This document shows, one piece after another, positions 8,184 to 16,125 of a DNA stretch of 41,711 nucleotides. The notes under the pieces were generated by a model, which worked only from the letters and a program-made list of their open reading frames with translations, did no database searches and had not been told where the DNA came from. Position 1 is the first letter of the stretch. Each line of letters begins with the position of its first letter. This DNA is from Verrucomicrobiia bacterium. Lineage in GTDB: Bacteria > Verrucomicrobiota > Verrucomicrobiia > Limisphaerales > UBA11358. A program made the position numbers and the translations under genes. Where the stretch lies: positions 1-41,711 of the forward strand of contig JANWKE010000097.1 in the NCBI GenBank assembly GCA_025451535.1, given 5' to 3'.

Positions 8184-8302
8184 GCAGCCGAGGTGACGAG
8201 GCTCTGACTGGGTTGACGATTTGTGAGTCACTTTGCGATTCCGCGATGCGGTGTAAATCGTATATGCAAATCGAAAATAATGAGCCTCGTCACCCCGGCT
8301 GC
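8184..8302. repeat. 119-bp MITE-like inverted-repeat element upstream of proA
   Basis: Two 21-bp arms at 8184-8204 and 8282-8302 are inverted copies with one mismatch (GCAGCCGAGGTGACGAGGCTC against GAGCCTCGTCACCCCGGCTGC). Inside, CGATTTG at 8217-8223 pairs with CAAATCG at 8267-8273. The element holds no gene. It lies between the L,D-transpeptidase stop and the proA start, and its middle is AT-richer than the flanks. Size and terminal inverted repeats fit a miniature inverted-repeat element or large REP-type unit; target-site duplications were not found. Confidence 0.7.
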
Positions 8303-8372
8303 TTCAAATCAGTGCTGGCGTAGCGGTTTTGACATCCAGGCTGATTCGTTTAACTTGGTTTCACATTCCGCC

Positions 8373-9659
8373 ATGAATCTCACGGAACAAATGACGCAAA
8401 TGGCCAAACAGGCCAAAGCGGCGTCGCGTGAACTCGCGAAACTCACCACTCGCGAGAAGAACGAGTGTTTGCTCGCCATGGCCGATGCACTGGAACAAAA
8501 ATCCACCGCATTAAAAGAAGCCAACGCGCTCGACGGGGAGGTCGCTGCGAACCTGGGCCTTTCGTCCGCCATGCTCGACCGGCTCAAGCTCGACGACAAA
8601 CGCATCGCCGCCATGGCCAAAGGATTACGTGAAGTGGCGGCGTTGCCGGACCCGGTCGGCCGAACCCTGGACGAGCGTGTCCGACCCAACGGGCTGAAGC
8701 TGCAAAAAATTTCCACGCCGATTGGCGTCGTGGTCATCATTTATGAATCGCGCCCCAACGTGACGGCGGATGCCGCGAGCCTTTGTTTCAAATCCGGCAA
8801 CGCGACGATTCTACGCGGCGGCCGGGAGGCAATGCATTCAAATCAAACCATTGCGAAGACGATGATTGAAGCCGGCAAAAAAGCACTGGCGCACTTCCCC
8901 GAACACGCCATTCAAGTTGTGCCGGTGGCCGATCGCGAAGCGATTCCTGCTTTGCTTTCGCTCACGCAATACATTGACCTGTGCATGCCCCGCGGCGGCG
9001 AGGGTTTGATTCGCGCCGTGGCTGAATGCTCAAAGGTGCCGGTCATCAAACATTACAAGGGTGTGTGTCATGTCTTCGTGGATGCCGACGCGGATTTGAA
9101 GATGGCGGAAGCGATTGCCATGAACGCCAAGGTCCAGCGTCCGGCCGTCTGCAATGCCATGGAGACCCTGCTGGTGGACAAAACCATTGCGGCGCAGTTC
9201 TTACCGGTGGTGGGCCAGCGGCTCAGTGAAAAGCGGGTGGAATTGCGCGCCGACTCCGATGCCGAAGCCATTTTGAAATGCTCGATGCACAACACCAAAT
9301 CCGCCATCAAACGGGCCACGGAGCAGGATTGGTTCACGGAGTACAATGATTACATCCTGAACGTGCGCGTGGTGGACGGTGTCCGGCAGGCGATTGACCA
9401 CATCAACTACTACGGCTCGGCGCACTCGGACAGCATCGTCACGAAGAACGAGGCGCACGCGAAACAATTTCTGAATGAAGTGGACTCGGCCACGGTCTAT
9501 TGGAACGCGTCGACGCGGTTCACCGACGGCGGCGAATTTGGCATGGGCGCGGAAATCGGCATCAGCACCGACAAGATCGGCGCGCGCGGGCCGATGGGGC
9601 TGAACGAATTGACCAGCTACAAGTGGATCGGCATCGGCAGCGGCCAGATAAGAAGTTAA
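8373..9659 (+). CDS. proA: Glutamate-5-semialdehyde dehydrogenase (gamma-glutamyl phosphate reductase)
   Basis: 428 aa. NADPH-dependent reduction of glutamyl-5-phosphate to glutamate-5-semialdehyde, the second step of proline synthesis. Aldehyde-dehydrogenase fold with typical ProA segments: PIGVVVIIYESRPNVTADAASLCFKSGN, AILRGGREA-like LRGGREAMHSN, the catalytic-Cys region VQRPAVCNAMETLLVD, and the C-terminal STRFTDGGEFGMGAEIGIST. An open frame extends 50 codons further upstream to a GTG at 8223, but that part lies in the inverted-repeat element and looks non-coding. The ATG at 8373 gives the normal ProA N-terminus. proB is not in the window. Confidence 0.94.
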   Translation: MNLTEQMTQMAKQAKAASRELAKLTTREKNECLLAMADALEQKSTALKEANALDGEVAANLGLSSAMLDRLKLDDKRIAAMAKGLREVAALPDPVGRTLDERVRPNGLKLQKISTPIGVVVIIYESRPNVTADAASLCFKSGNATILRGGREAMHSNQTIAKTMIEAGKKALAHFPEHAIQVVPVADREAIPALLSLTQYIDLCMPRGGEGLIRAVAECSKVPVIKHYKGVCHVFVDADADLKMAEAIAMNAKVQRPAVCNAMETLLVDKTIAAQFLPVVGQRLSEKRVELRADSDAEAILKCSMHNTKSAIKRATEQDWFTEYNDYILNVRVVDGVRQAIDHINYYGSAHSDSIVTKNEAHAKQFLNEVDSATVYWNASTRFTDGGEFGMGAEIGISTDKIGARGPMGLNELTSYKWIGIGSGQIRS

Positions 9660-9696
9660 CCCGTTGAAGCGCACGCGGGTTGCATCGAAGCTGTCC

Positions 9697-9731
9697 CCAG
9701 AATTCATGACAAGCCAAGCCATGAATTCTGG
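9697..9731 (+). terminator. Perfect 12-bp hairpin after proA
   Basis: CCAGAATTCATG at 9697-9708 and CATGAATTCTGG at 9720-9731 are perfect inverted repeats around an 11-nt loop. The hairpin sits 37 bp after proA and 21 bp before the GH44 start. It could end proA transcription or regulate the glycosidase leader. The following sequence (TGTATCTTAG) is only weakly T-rich, so it is not a textbook intrinsic terminator. Confidence 0.45.
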
Positions 9732-9751
9732 TGTATCTTAGATGATTCCGC

Positions 9752-12052
9752 ATGCAAAATCTTATTGTGAAGTACCACTTGAACGGCAAACGGTTGTGTG
9801 GGTTTTTGGTCTGTGCGCTTGTGTTTCCATTCGTCGTACGCGCCGATCAAATTGTTTACGACAATACGTTGGAAAATGGGTGGCAGAACTGGAGCTGGGC
9901 CACCGTCAATTTCTCCAGTGCCAGCCCGAACCCGGTGCATTCAAGCCCGTTTGCCATCAGTGTAAGTTGTGGTGCCAATCAGGCACTTTATCTGCATAAC
10001 TCCTTTAGTTCGAGCCTTTACACCAACCTCACATTTTGGATCAACGCCGGCAGCGGCGGGCAACCCTTGAAAGTACAGGCCACCGTCAGCGGTAACGCCC
10101 TGACCAACAATTATACTTTCACGGCCCCTGCAGGCGGCTGGCAGCTGATTGCCATACCATTGAGCGGGCTGGGTGTGACCAATCAACCCAATACGGACGG
10201 GTTTTGGATTCAGAATAATTCTTCGGCATCACTGGCCACTTTCTATGTGGACGATATCTCCCTGGTCACCAATGCCATCACGGCAGGCACCAATGCAACG
10301 ATTGCCATTGCGATTGACGCATTGGCCAACCGCCACGCGATCAACCCAATGATTTACGGCACGGCCTTCGCAACGTCGAACCAACTGGCGGATTTGAATT
10401 TCACCATGAACCGGTCGGGCGGAAACAATGAGACGCGGTACAACTGGCAACTCAACGCGCACAACCTGGATTTTGACTGGTACTTTGAAAGCTATCCTGA
10501 TTCCAGTGCCACTCCGGGAGCGACGGCGGACGCGTTTGTCGCCAACAGCAAAAACGGCGATGCGCAGGCCATGATTACCATCCCCATGATTGGCTGGATG
10601 CCGAAGCTGGGGTCGGGTCGCAGCATTCTCTATAGTTATGCCACCAACCTGTACGGCCCCCAAACTTCGACCGACCCATATCGGTCCACTGCGGGCAATG
10701 GGATCAGCGTCACCAATAATACCCATATCACCTGGAACAATCCCAACGACGCCAATTTTCCCACCAATTCCGCTTTTCAGGAAAGTTACGTACAACACCT
10801 GCTCGGTCAGTGGGGTTCCTCGACCAATGGCGGTGTCGGCTTTTACATCATGGACAACGAAGAGAGCATCTGGTTCTCAACGCACCAGGACGTTCACCCG
10901 GTCGGCCCAACGATGCAGGAAATCCGTGACGACTTTTTTACTTATGCCAGCATGGTGAAGTCAAACGATCCCAGCGCGCTGGTTTGCGGTTTTGAGGAAT
11001 GGGGTTGGAACGGCTATCTGTACAGCGGTTACGATCAGCAGAATCCGGGTTATGCGGATCGCGCAGCCAATGGCGGGTGGGATTACATGCCGTGGCTGTT
11101 GAATCAGGTTCACCAGCATGACTTGGGGACCGGCTACCGGCTGCTCGACTATTTCACCCTTCATTGTTATCCGCAGGAAGGTAATGTCAGCGGCAATGAT
11201 GTTTCTCCGTCCACGGAGTTGCTGCGCAATCAATCCACCCGCGTATTTTGGGACAGCAATTACGTTGACCCCAGTTGGATCAACAAGGTCATCATGCTGA
11301 TTCCCCGCATGAAAAGCTGGGTGGCGACCAATTATCCCGGCACGAAGACCGGTATCACCGAATACAATTGGGGCGCGGAAACCAATATTAATGGCGCCAC
11401 CGCCCAGGCCGATATTCTCGGCATTTTCGGCCGCGAAGGGCTGGATTTGGCCACGCGCTGGACCACACCCGACAATACGTCGCCCACTTACAAGGCGATG
11501 AAAATCTATCGCAACTATGACGGTAATAAATCGGTCTTCGGCGACACGAGCATTCAGACCACGGTGCCCAACCCGGATGTGCTTTCGGCCTTTGGCGCCG
11601 TGAGAACCAGTGACGGCGCGTTGACACTCATGGTCATCAACAAGGACATCAATAACGCCTCGCCCATCGCAGCGAGCATCAACAACTTTAACGCCGTTGG
11701 GACCGCACAACGCTGGCAATTGACCGGCAACAATGTGATCAGCCATCTTTCCGACGTCTCGCTCGCGAATGGCGTTCTCAATGACACCCTTCCCTCCCAA
11801 AGCATCACGCTTTACGTGTTGCCCGCCACGAACAGCTTTAACCTGCAAGTTGCCAATAACGGTCCGGCGGGACAACTGGGCATCTGGCTCAACGGACAGG
11901 CCGGACTGACTTACCTCCTCCAGACTTCCACCGACCTGGTCCATTGGTCGGTGGTCAGCACCAATCTGTTGACCAGCAACTCGTTTGAATTTTTCGTGCC
12001 CACGACCGTTGCCGCGCAGATGTTTTATCGCGGCCAGCGGACCGGCCCGTGA
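9752..12052 (+). CDS. Secreted glycoside hydrolase family 44-like protein
   Basis: 766 aa. A signal peptide (residues 1-31, hydrophobic LCGFLVCALVFPFVVRA) is followed by a beta-rich, carbohydrate-binding-like domain (about 32-172, ending FYVDDISLV). The catalytic region (about 190-590) fits GH44: NPMIYGTAF, SGGNNETRYNW at about 222-232, acid/base candidate E370 in YIMDNEESIW, and nucleophile candidate E537 in GITEYNWG. A beta domain follows, then about 60 residues with LTYLLQTSTDLVHW and FYRGQRTGP. GH44 enzymes cut beta-1,4 glucans, xyloglucan or mannans; the substrate here is unknown. The C-terminal segment may be a surface or export module. The gene is monocistronic. Confidence 0.85.
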   Translation: MQNLIVKYHLNGKRLCGFLVCALVFPFVVRADQIVYDNTLENGWQNWSWATVNFSSASPNPVHSSPFAISVSCGANQALYLHNSFSSSLYTNLTFWINAGSGGQPLKVQATVSGNALTNNYTFTAPAGGWQLIAIPLSGLGVTNQPNTDGFWIQNNSSASLATFYVDDISLVTNAITAGTNATIAIAIDALANRHAINPMIYGTAFATSNQLADLNFTMNRSGGNNETRYNWQLNAHNLDFDWYFESYPDSSATPGATADAFVANSKNGDAQAMITIPMIGWMPKLGSGRSILYSYATNLYGPQTSTDPYRSTAGNGISVTNNTHITWNNPNDANFPTNSAFQESYVQHLLGQWGSSTNGGVGFYIMDNEESIWFSTHQDVHPVGPTMQEIRDDFFTYASMVKSNDPSALVCGFEEWGWNGYLYSGYDQQNPGYADRAANGGWDYMPWLLNQVHQHDLGTGYRLLDYFTLHCYPQEGNVSGNDVSPSTELLRNQSTRVFWDSNYVDPSWINKVIMLIPRMKSWVATNYPGTKTGITEYNWGAETNINGATAQADILGIFGREGLDLATRWTTPDNTSPTYKAMKIYRNYDGNKSVFGDTSIQTTVPNPDVLSAFGAVRTSDGALTLMVINKDINNASPIAASINNFNAVGTAQRWQLTGNNVISHLSDVSLANGVLNDTLPSQSITLYVLPATNSFNLQVANNGPAGQLGIWLNGQAGLTYLLQTSTDLVHWSVVSTNLLTSNSFEFFVPTTVAAQMFYRGQRTGP

Positions 12053-12320
12053 AAACGACTGCCGGGCAAGCTGCCTTAACACGTCGATTGATTCCTTTTT
12101 GACGCTGAACCTTCTGGAGCTTCCGGTCCAGGCCTTGGATTCCATTCCCTCCAGCACAAAATCCGCGGCAAAAGCCGCGTACGTTGTCTGCGAACCAATC
12201 CCCGGCGGCGAACTTCTTGCGAAGCTCGAATAGAAGGTAATGTTGCCGGATTGATTTTGGTTTCATCTTGGCAAAATAAAGCCAGTACCGTTAAATGGGT
12301 GGCTGGACATACTGTCATTC
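12053..12320. other. Intergenic stretch before the rhamnose-type locus
   Basis: 268 bp with no supportable gene. A hairpin CGCGGC-AAAA-GCCGCG lies at 12164-12179. AT-richer sequence from about 12235 to 12290 is the most likely place for the promoter of the rhaT operon, but no clear -35/-10 pair or operator was identified. Confidence 0.4.
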
Positions 12321-13391
12321 GTGAATCCCGTAGCGCCCAATCCAGTGCTCGGCGTCGGACTGCACGCCATCGGCGCGCTCTTCGCTGCGACGTGCTACAC
12401 GCCGCAAAAAAAGGTCAAGGGCTGGTCGTGGCAGTCTTACTGGATCACACAGGCATCGTTCTGCTGGTTTCTGCTGCCCATCATCGGCGCGTGGCTGACG
12501 ATTCCTGATTTGCTGGCGGTCTTGCACGAGGCGCCGACCAGCGCGATGCGCAATTCGTTCCTGCTGGGCGCGGCTTACGGAGTCGGCGGGACGGCCTTTG
12601 GCATTTCGATCCGTTACATCGGTTTTTCACTCACTTATGCCATTGCAGTCGGCCTTTCGAGCGTCCTGGGAACGCTCATTCCGCCGCTGGTCAAAGGCAC
12701 TCTGGCCGATATTTTGCACAAGCCGGGGGCGGGCTGGGTCCTGGCTGGGATAGTAGTGGGTGTGTTGGGCATCGCCGGCGCGGGCTGGGCAGGCTGGCTG
12801 AAGGAAAAGGATCTCACGGCGCAAAAAAGCCGGGGCGATTTTTCACTCATGAAAGGCCTGTTGCTGTCGCTGCTGGCCGGCGTCCTGTCGGCCGTCTATG
12901 GTTTTGCGCTGGAGGCGGGAGCGCCGATCGCGGATGTGGCGTCGGCGCACGGTGCCGGGGTCTTTCGCGGCAACGTGGTTTATATCTTCTCCAACACCGG
13001 CGCGTTTCTCACCACGGCGATCTATTGCCTCTGGCTGCACGCGCGGCACCGGACCATCGGCGAACTGGTCGAACTGCCCGCCGGTTCGGAGAAGAATGTC
13101 TTGCCCGTAAACTTCGTGATGGCCGCGGTTACGGGCTTGCTTTGGTACGGCCAGTTCTTTTTTTACAACCTCGGGCATGTGCGGCTTGGTGAAAAATTTG
13201 CGTTCACGAGCTGGGCGATTCACATGATCATGCTCGTGCTGTTCAGCAATCTCATGGGGGTGCTGCTGCGCGAATGGCGGCAATGCCGCCGCCTGACCCA
13301 CACCACCGTCGGGCTGGCGCTGGTGGTGTTGGTGGCGGCCGTCCTGCTGCTGACGTATGGCAATCATCTGGGAGACCTCACCCCGAAATAA
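12321..13391 (+). CDS. rhaT: L-rhamnose/proton symporter RhaT-type transporter
   Basis: 356 aa, GTG start. About ten hydrophobic segments across the inner membrane. The start VLGVGLHAIGALFAATCYTPQKKVKGWSWQ, the FGISIRYIGFSLTYAIAVGLSSVLGTLIPPL segment, and GNVVYIFSNTGAFLTTAIYC plus TSWAIHMIMLVLFSNLMGVLLREW are characteristic of RhaT, which imports L-rhamnose with a proton. It is 12 bp upstream of a rhamnose mutarotase gene, which supports a rhamnose-like substrate. The downstream oxygenase genes suggest the imported sugar may be modified, for instance O-methylated; that is inference. Confidence 0.88.
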   Translation: MNPVAPNPVLGVGLHAIGALFAATCYTPQKKVKGWSWQSYWITQASFCWFLLPIIGAWLTIPDLLAVLHEAPTSAMRNSFLLGAAYGVGGTAFGISIRYIGFSLTYAIAVGLSSVLGTLIPPLVKGTLADILHKPGAGWVLAGIVVGVLGIAGAGWAGWLKEKDLTAQKSRGDFSLMKGLLLSLLAGVLSAVYGFALEAGAPIADVASAHGAGVFRGNVVYIFSNTGAFLTTAIYCLWLHARHRTIGELVELPAGSEKNVLPVNFVMAAVTGLLWYGQFFFYNLGHVRLGEKFAFTSWAIHMIMLVLFSNLMGVLLREWRQCRRLTHTTVGLALVVLVAAVLLLTYGNHLGDLTPK

Positions 13392-13403
13392 AAGCGACCG
13401 ATT

Positions 13404-13742
13404 ATGAAACGCTATGGATCCGTCATTGCGCTCCGCCCGGAAAAAATTCAGGAATACGTCCGGCTTCATGCCGCCGTATGGCCGCAGGTTTTGCAGATGA
13501 TCCAGGCGTGTCATATTCGCAATTACTCGATCTACCTGCGCAAACTCGCCGATGACCGGCATTACCTTTTCAGTTATTTTGAATATACCGGGAATGATTT
13601 CAGCGCCGACATGGCGAAGCTGTCCGCCGACCCGGCCACGCAAAAATGGTGGGCCCTGTGCAAGCCCTGCCACGAGCCGCTCGCCGACCGTACCGCCGAT
13701 GAGTGGTGGGCGAACATGGACGAACTGTTCCACCTGGATTAG
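13404..13742 (+). CDS. rhaM: L-rhamnose mutarotase
   Basis: 112 aa, normal length. Interconverts alpha and beta anomers of L-rhamnose (or a close deoxysugar) in the cytosol. Family hallmarks: MKRYGSVIALRPEKIQEYVRLHAAVWPQV at the start, HIRNYSIYLRK, LFSYFEYTGNDFSADMAKL, and the tryptophan-rich KWWALCKPCHEPL and EWWANMDELFHLD ending. It sits 12 bp after rhaT and 74 bp before the oxygenase gene with no terminator between, so one operon is likely. Specificity for fucose or methylated rhamnose is possible. Confidence 0.93.
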   Translation: MKRYGSVIALRPEKIQEYVRLHAAVWPQVLQMIQACHIRNYSIYLRKLADDRHYLFSYFEYTGNDFSADMAKLSADPATQKWWALCKPCHEPLADRTADEWWANMDELFHLD

Positions 13743-13816
13743 GTTTATCCGAGAAAAATATTGAATTAAGCCAGCAACCATTTGTAGAAGTAATAAGCAC
13801 AAGAAAGGAACGTTTT

Positions 13817-14896
13817 ATGCCGGTAGAGATCACCCGACGCGATTACAGCCTGGTCGGCCGCGACAGCCGGTTTGCGGTGGAAATGGGGCTGGCCTCGGCG
13901 GAATGGTATGCCTGCCCCATCCCGCGCAAGCGGCTCAAGCAATTAATGCAGCGCAGGGACGGCCCGCCCATTCGCGACACCCTGCTTTGGTTCGCGCTGC
14001 TGGGGCTGACCGGCTGGCTGGGCTGCCATTTTTGGGGAACGTGGTGGTGCGTGCCGGCGTTCATCGCCTATGGCGTGCTGTATTGCTCATGCTCGGATTC
14101 GCGCTGGCACGAATGCGGCCATCGCACCGCCTTTAAAACGACCTGGATGAATGATGTCGTCTATGAAATGGCGTCGTTCATGGTGTTGCGCGAATCCACA
14201 CCCTGGCGCTGGAGCCACACCCGGCATCATACCGACACCATCATCGTCGGTCGTGACCCGGAAATCGCTGTGCCGCGCCCGCCGGACATTTTGGGAATCA
14301 TCCTGGGTTTTTTCAGCCTGAAAAGCGGGCCGAAGGAATATAAAAAAATTCTCCTGCACTGCCTTGGCAAACTTACCGCGGAAGAGAAAACTTACATTCC
14401 CGAGACGGAATATCGAAGAGTTTTCTGGACGGCGCGCGTCTGGGTCCTGGTCTATGTCACCGTCATCGCCTGGGCCATCGCGGCCCGCAGCCTCCTGCCG
14501 TTGATGCTCATCGGCCTGCCATCTTTTTACGGTGCCTGGTTGCTGGTTATTTTTGGTCTGACGCAACACGCCGGACTGGCCGAGAATGTTCTGGATCATC
14601 GCCTGAACTGTCGGACGGTTTATATGAATCCCGTTTTCCGCTTTGTCTATTGGAACATGAATTACCATCTCGAGCACCACATGTTCCCCATGGTTCCCTA
14701 TCACGCCTTGCCCGCCTTGCATCAGGAGATGAAGGCGGACACGCCGAAACCCTACCGCGGACTCATTGAAGCCTATCGGGAAATCATCCCGGCAATCTGG
14801 CGGCAGGTGAAAGACCCGGCTTACTACGTCAAACGCGAGCTGCCGCCGTCGGCCAAACCGTTTCCCGCTTCAGTCCCAACAGCGCAGGCCGCGTGA
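13817..14896 (+). CDS. MocD-like fatty-acid-desaturase-fold di-iron oxygenase
   Basis: 359 aa, membrane-bound. Three histidine boxes are visible: HECGH at 98-102, HTRHH at 134-138 and HLEHH at 284-288, with hydrophobic segments at about 55-90 and 205-250. This is the fatty acid desaturase/hydroxylase superfamily. Its partner is a MocE-type Rieske ferredoxin 34 bp downstream, the same pairing as rhizopine mocDE, where the pair is linked to oxidative removal of an O-methyl group. With rhaT and rhaM upstream, a sugar rather than a lipid substrate is likely (inference). The ATG at 13817 follows AAAGGAA; an in-frame upstream extension overlaps rhaM and is rejected. A true lipid desaturase remains the alternative. 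Confidence 0.85.
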   Translation: MPVEITRRDYSLVGRDSRFAVEMGLASAEWYACPIPRKRLKQLMQRRDGPPIRDTLLWFALLGLTGWLGCHFWGTWWCVPAFIAYGVLYCSCSDSRWHECGHRTAFKTTWMNDVVYEMASFMVLRESTPWRWSHTRHHTDTIIVGRDPEIAVPRPPDILGIILGFFSLKSGPKEYKKILLHCLGKLTAEEKTYIPETEYRRVFWTARVWVLVYVTVIAWAIAARSLLPLMLIGLPSFYGAWLLVIFGLTQHAGLAENVLDHRLNCRTVYMNPVFRFVYWNMNYHLEHHMFPMVPYHALPALHQEMKADTPKPYRGLIEAYREIIPAIWRQVKDPAYYVKRELPPSAKPFPASVPTAQAA

Positions 14897-14930
14897 TGCA
14901 TTCCGACCCAACCCGGTCCCCGGACAAACC

Positions 14931-15248
14931 ATGAATGACGGCTGGATCAAAACCTGCAATGTGGATGACGTCGAACCCGAGGACGTTTTGCGTTTCGATC
15001 ACGGTGAACAGACATTCGCGATCTACCGGACCACGGACGACAAATTTTATGCCACGGACGGTTTGTGTACGCATCAGAAAGTGCATCTGGCCGGTGGCTT
15101 CGTGATGGACCACCTCATCGAATGCCCCAAGCACAACGGGCGTTTTGATTTCACAACCGGCCAGGCCAAAGGCGCGCCGGTTTGCGTGGACTTGAAAACG
15201 TATCCGACCCGGGTTGAAAACGGTGAAGTCTTCATCCGGATCGGTTAA
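14931..15248 (+). CDS. MocE-family Rieske [2Fe-2S] ferredoxin
   Basis: 105 aa. Small soluble electron carrier. The cluster ligands are visible as C46-T-H48 (LCTHQKVHLAGG) and C65-P-K-H68 (ECPKHNGRFDF), the Rieske CxH...CxxH pattern. The start (WIKTCNVDDVEPEDVLRFDH) and the segment APVCVDLKTYPTRVENGEVFIRI agree closely with MocE-type ferredoxins as I know them. It most likely feeds electrons to the di-iron oxygenase just upstream. No flavin ferredoxin reductase (MocF role) is in the window, so it must be supplied from elsewhere. Confidence 0.92.
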   Translation: MNDGWIKTCNVDDVEPEDVLRFDHGEQTFAIYRTTDDKFYATDGLCTHQKVHLAGGFVMDHLIECPKHNGRFDFTTGQAKGAPVCVDLKTYPTRVENGEVFIRIG

Positions 15249-15260
15249 AAACCAGAACTG

Positions 15261-16076
15261 ATGAAAATACTCTATTTCCGCTCGGTCTGGGGCATGGACG
15301 ATTCTGCCACGCTCGAAGAAAAATTGAAAAAGATCAAGGCCGGCGGCTTCGATGGGGTTGAACTGGACGTTCCGCCCGACCTGGAAACCTGCCGGCGCGC
15401 CCGGCAGTCCCTCGAGGCATTGGGGCTGGCTGTCGTCGCGCAACAATGGCGGACAAGCGGGCGCACCGTGGCCGAACATAAAGCCGGCTTCGAGCAGCAA
15501 TACGAACGCGCGCTGGTGCTGAAACCGCTCTACTTGAACTCACACACGGGCTGTGACCACTTCGCGTTGGAAGAAAATCTTGCCCTCTTCGACCACGCGA
15601 CCACGCTGGCGGGCCAGCACGGCCTGGAGGTCTATCATGAAACCCATCGCGGCCGCGCCTTGTTCAGCGCACCGGCGACGATGCAATTTCTTGCCGCGCG
15701 ACCGAAATTGAAGCTCGTCGCAGATTTTTCACACTGGTGCTGCGTGCATGAGTCACTGCTCGCCGACCAGCCGGAACGTGTCGAGCGCGCGACCAAAAGT
15801 TCTTTTGCCATCCATGCCCGTATTGGTCATGCGGAAGGACCGCAGATTCCCGACCCCCGCGACCCGCTCTGGCAGCCGAATCTGGAAGCACACCTGGCCT
15901 GGTGGAAAAAAATCGTCGCCCACCGTCGCAACGAGAGCTGCGCGTTTCTGCCGATTTGCCCCGAATTTGGCTCCGTGCCCTACATGACCTTGCTGCCGCA
16001 CACGCACCAGCCGATTGCCGACCTGTGGAAAATCAACTGTTTCATGCGGGATTGGTTGAAGGAACGCCTGACCTGA
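15261..16076 (+). CDS. Sugar phosphate isomerase/epimerase-like TIM-barrel protein
   Basis: 271 aa. AP-endonuclease-2/xylose-isomerase-like TIM barrel. Probable metal ligands lie in the conserved strands: E in YHETHRGRALFS, D and H in VADFSHWCCVHE, H in HARIGHAEGPQIPDPRD, and E in CPEFGS near the C-terminus. Such proteins isomerise, epimerise or dehydrate sugars and sugar acids. It starts 12 bp after the Rieske gene, so it belongs to the same operon. It may process the demethylated or oxidised sugar. The exact reaction cannot be read from the sequence. Confidence 0.82.
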   Translation: MKILYFRSVWGMDDSATLEEKLKKIKAGGFDGVELDVPPDLETCRRARQSLEALGLAVVAQQWRTSGRTVAEHKAGFEQQYERALVLKPLYLNSHTGCDHFALEENLALFDHATTLAGQHGLEVYHETHRGRALFSAPATMQFLAARPKLKLVADFSHWCCVHESLLADQPERVERATKSSFAIHARIGHAEGPQIPDPRDPLWQPNLEAHLAWWKKIVAHRRNESCAFLPICPEFGSVPYMTLLPHTHQPIADLWKINCFMRDWLKERLT

Positions 16077-16125
16077 AGCTCTCGCACTTGTCAGAGCACA
16101 GATTAAGTGAGAATTTGTCGGCCTT

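Noticed and set aside
8223-8372. 50-codon N-terminal extension of proA
   Set aside because: It is encoded largely by the inverted-repeat element and is absent from the normal ProA N-terminus.
10961-12157. 398-codon minus-strand frame opposite the GH44 gene
   Set aside because: The plus strand carries the signal peptide and catalytic motifs; the minus frame has none.
13817-14896. Simple membrane-lipid desaturase
   Set aside because: Not excluded, but the adjoining MocE ferredoxin and rhamnose genes fit a sugar oxygenase better.
12321-16076. True rhizopine (moc) catabolism
   Set aside because: mocA, mocB and mocC equivalents for inositol-amine handling are absent and the transporter is RhaT-like.
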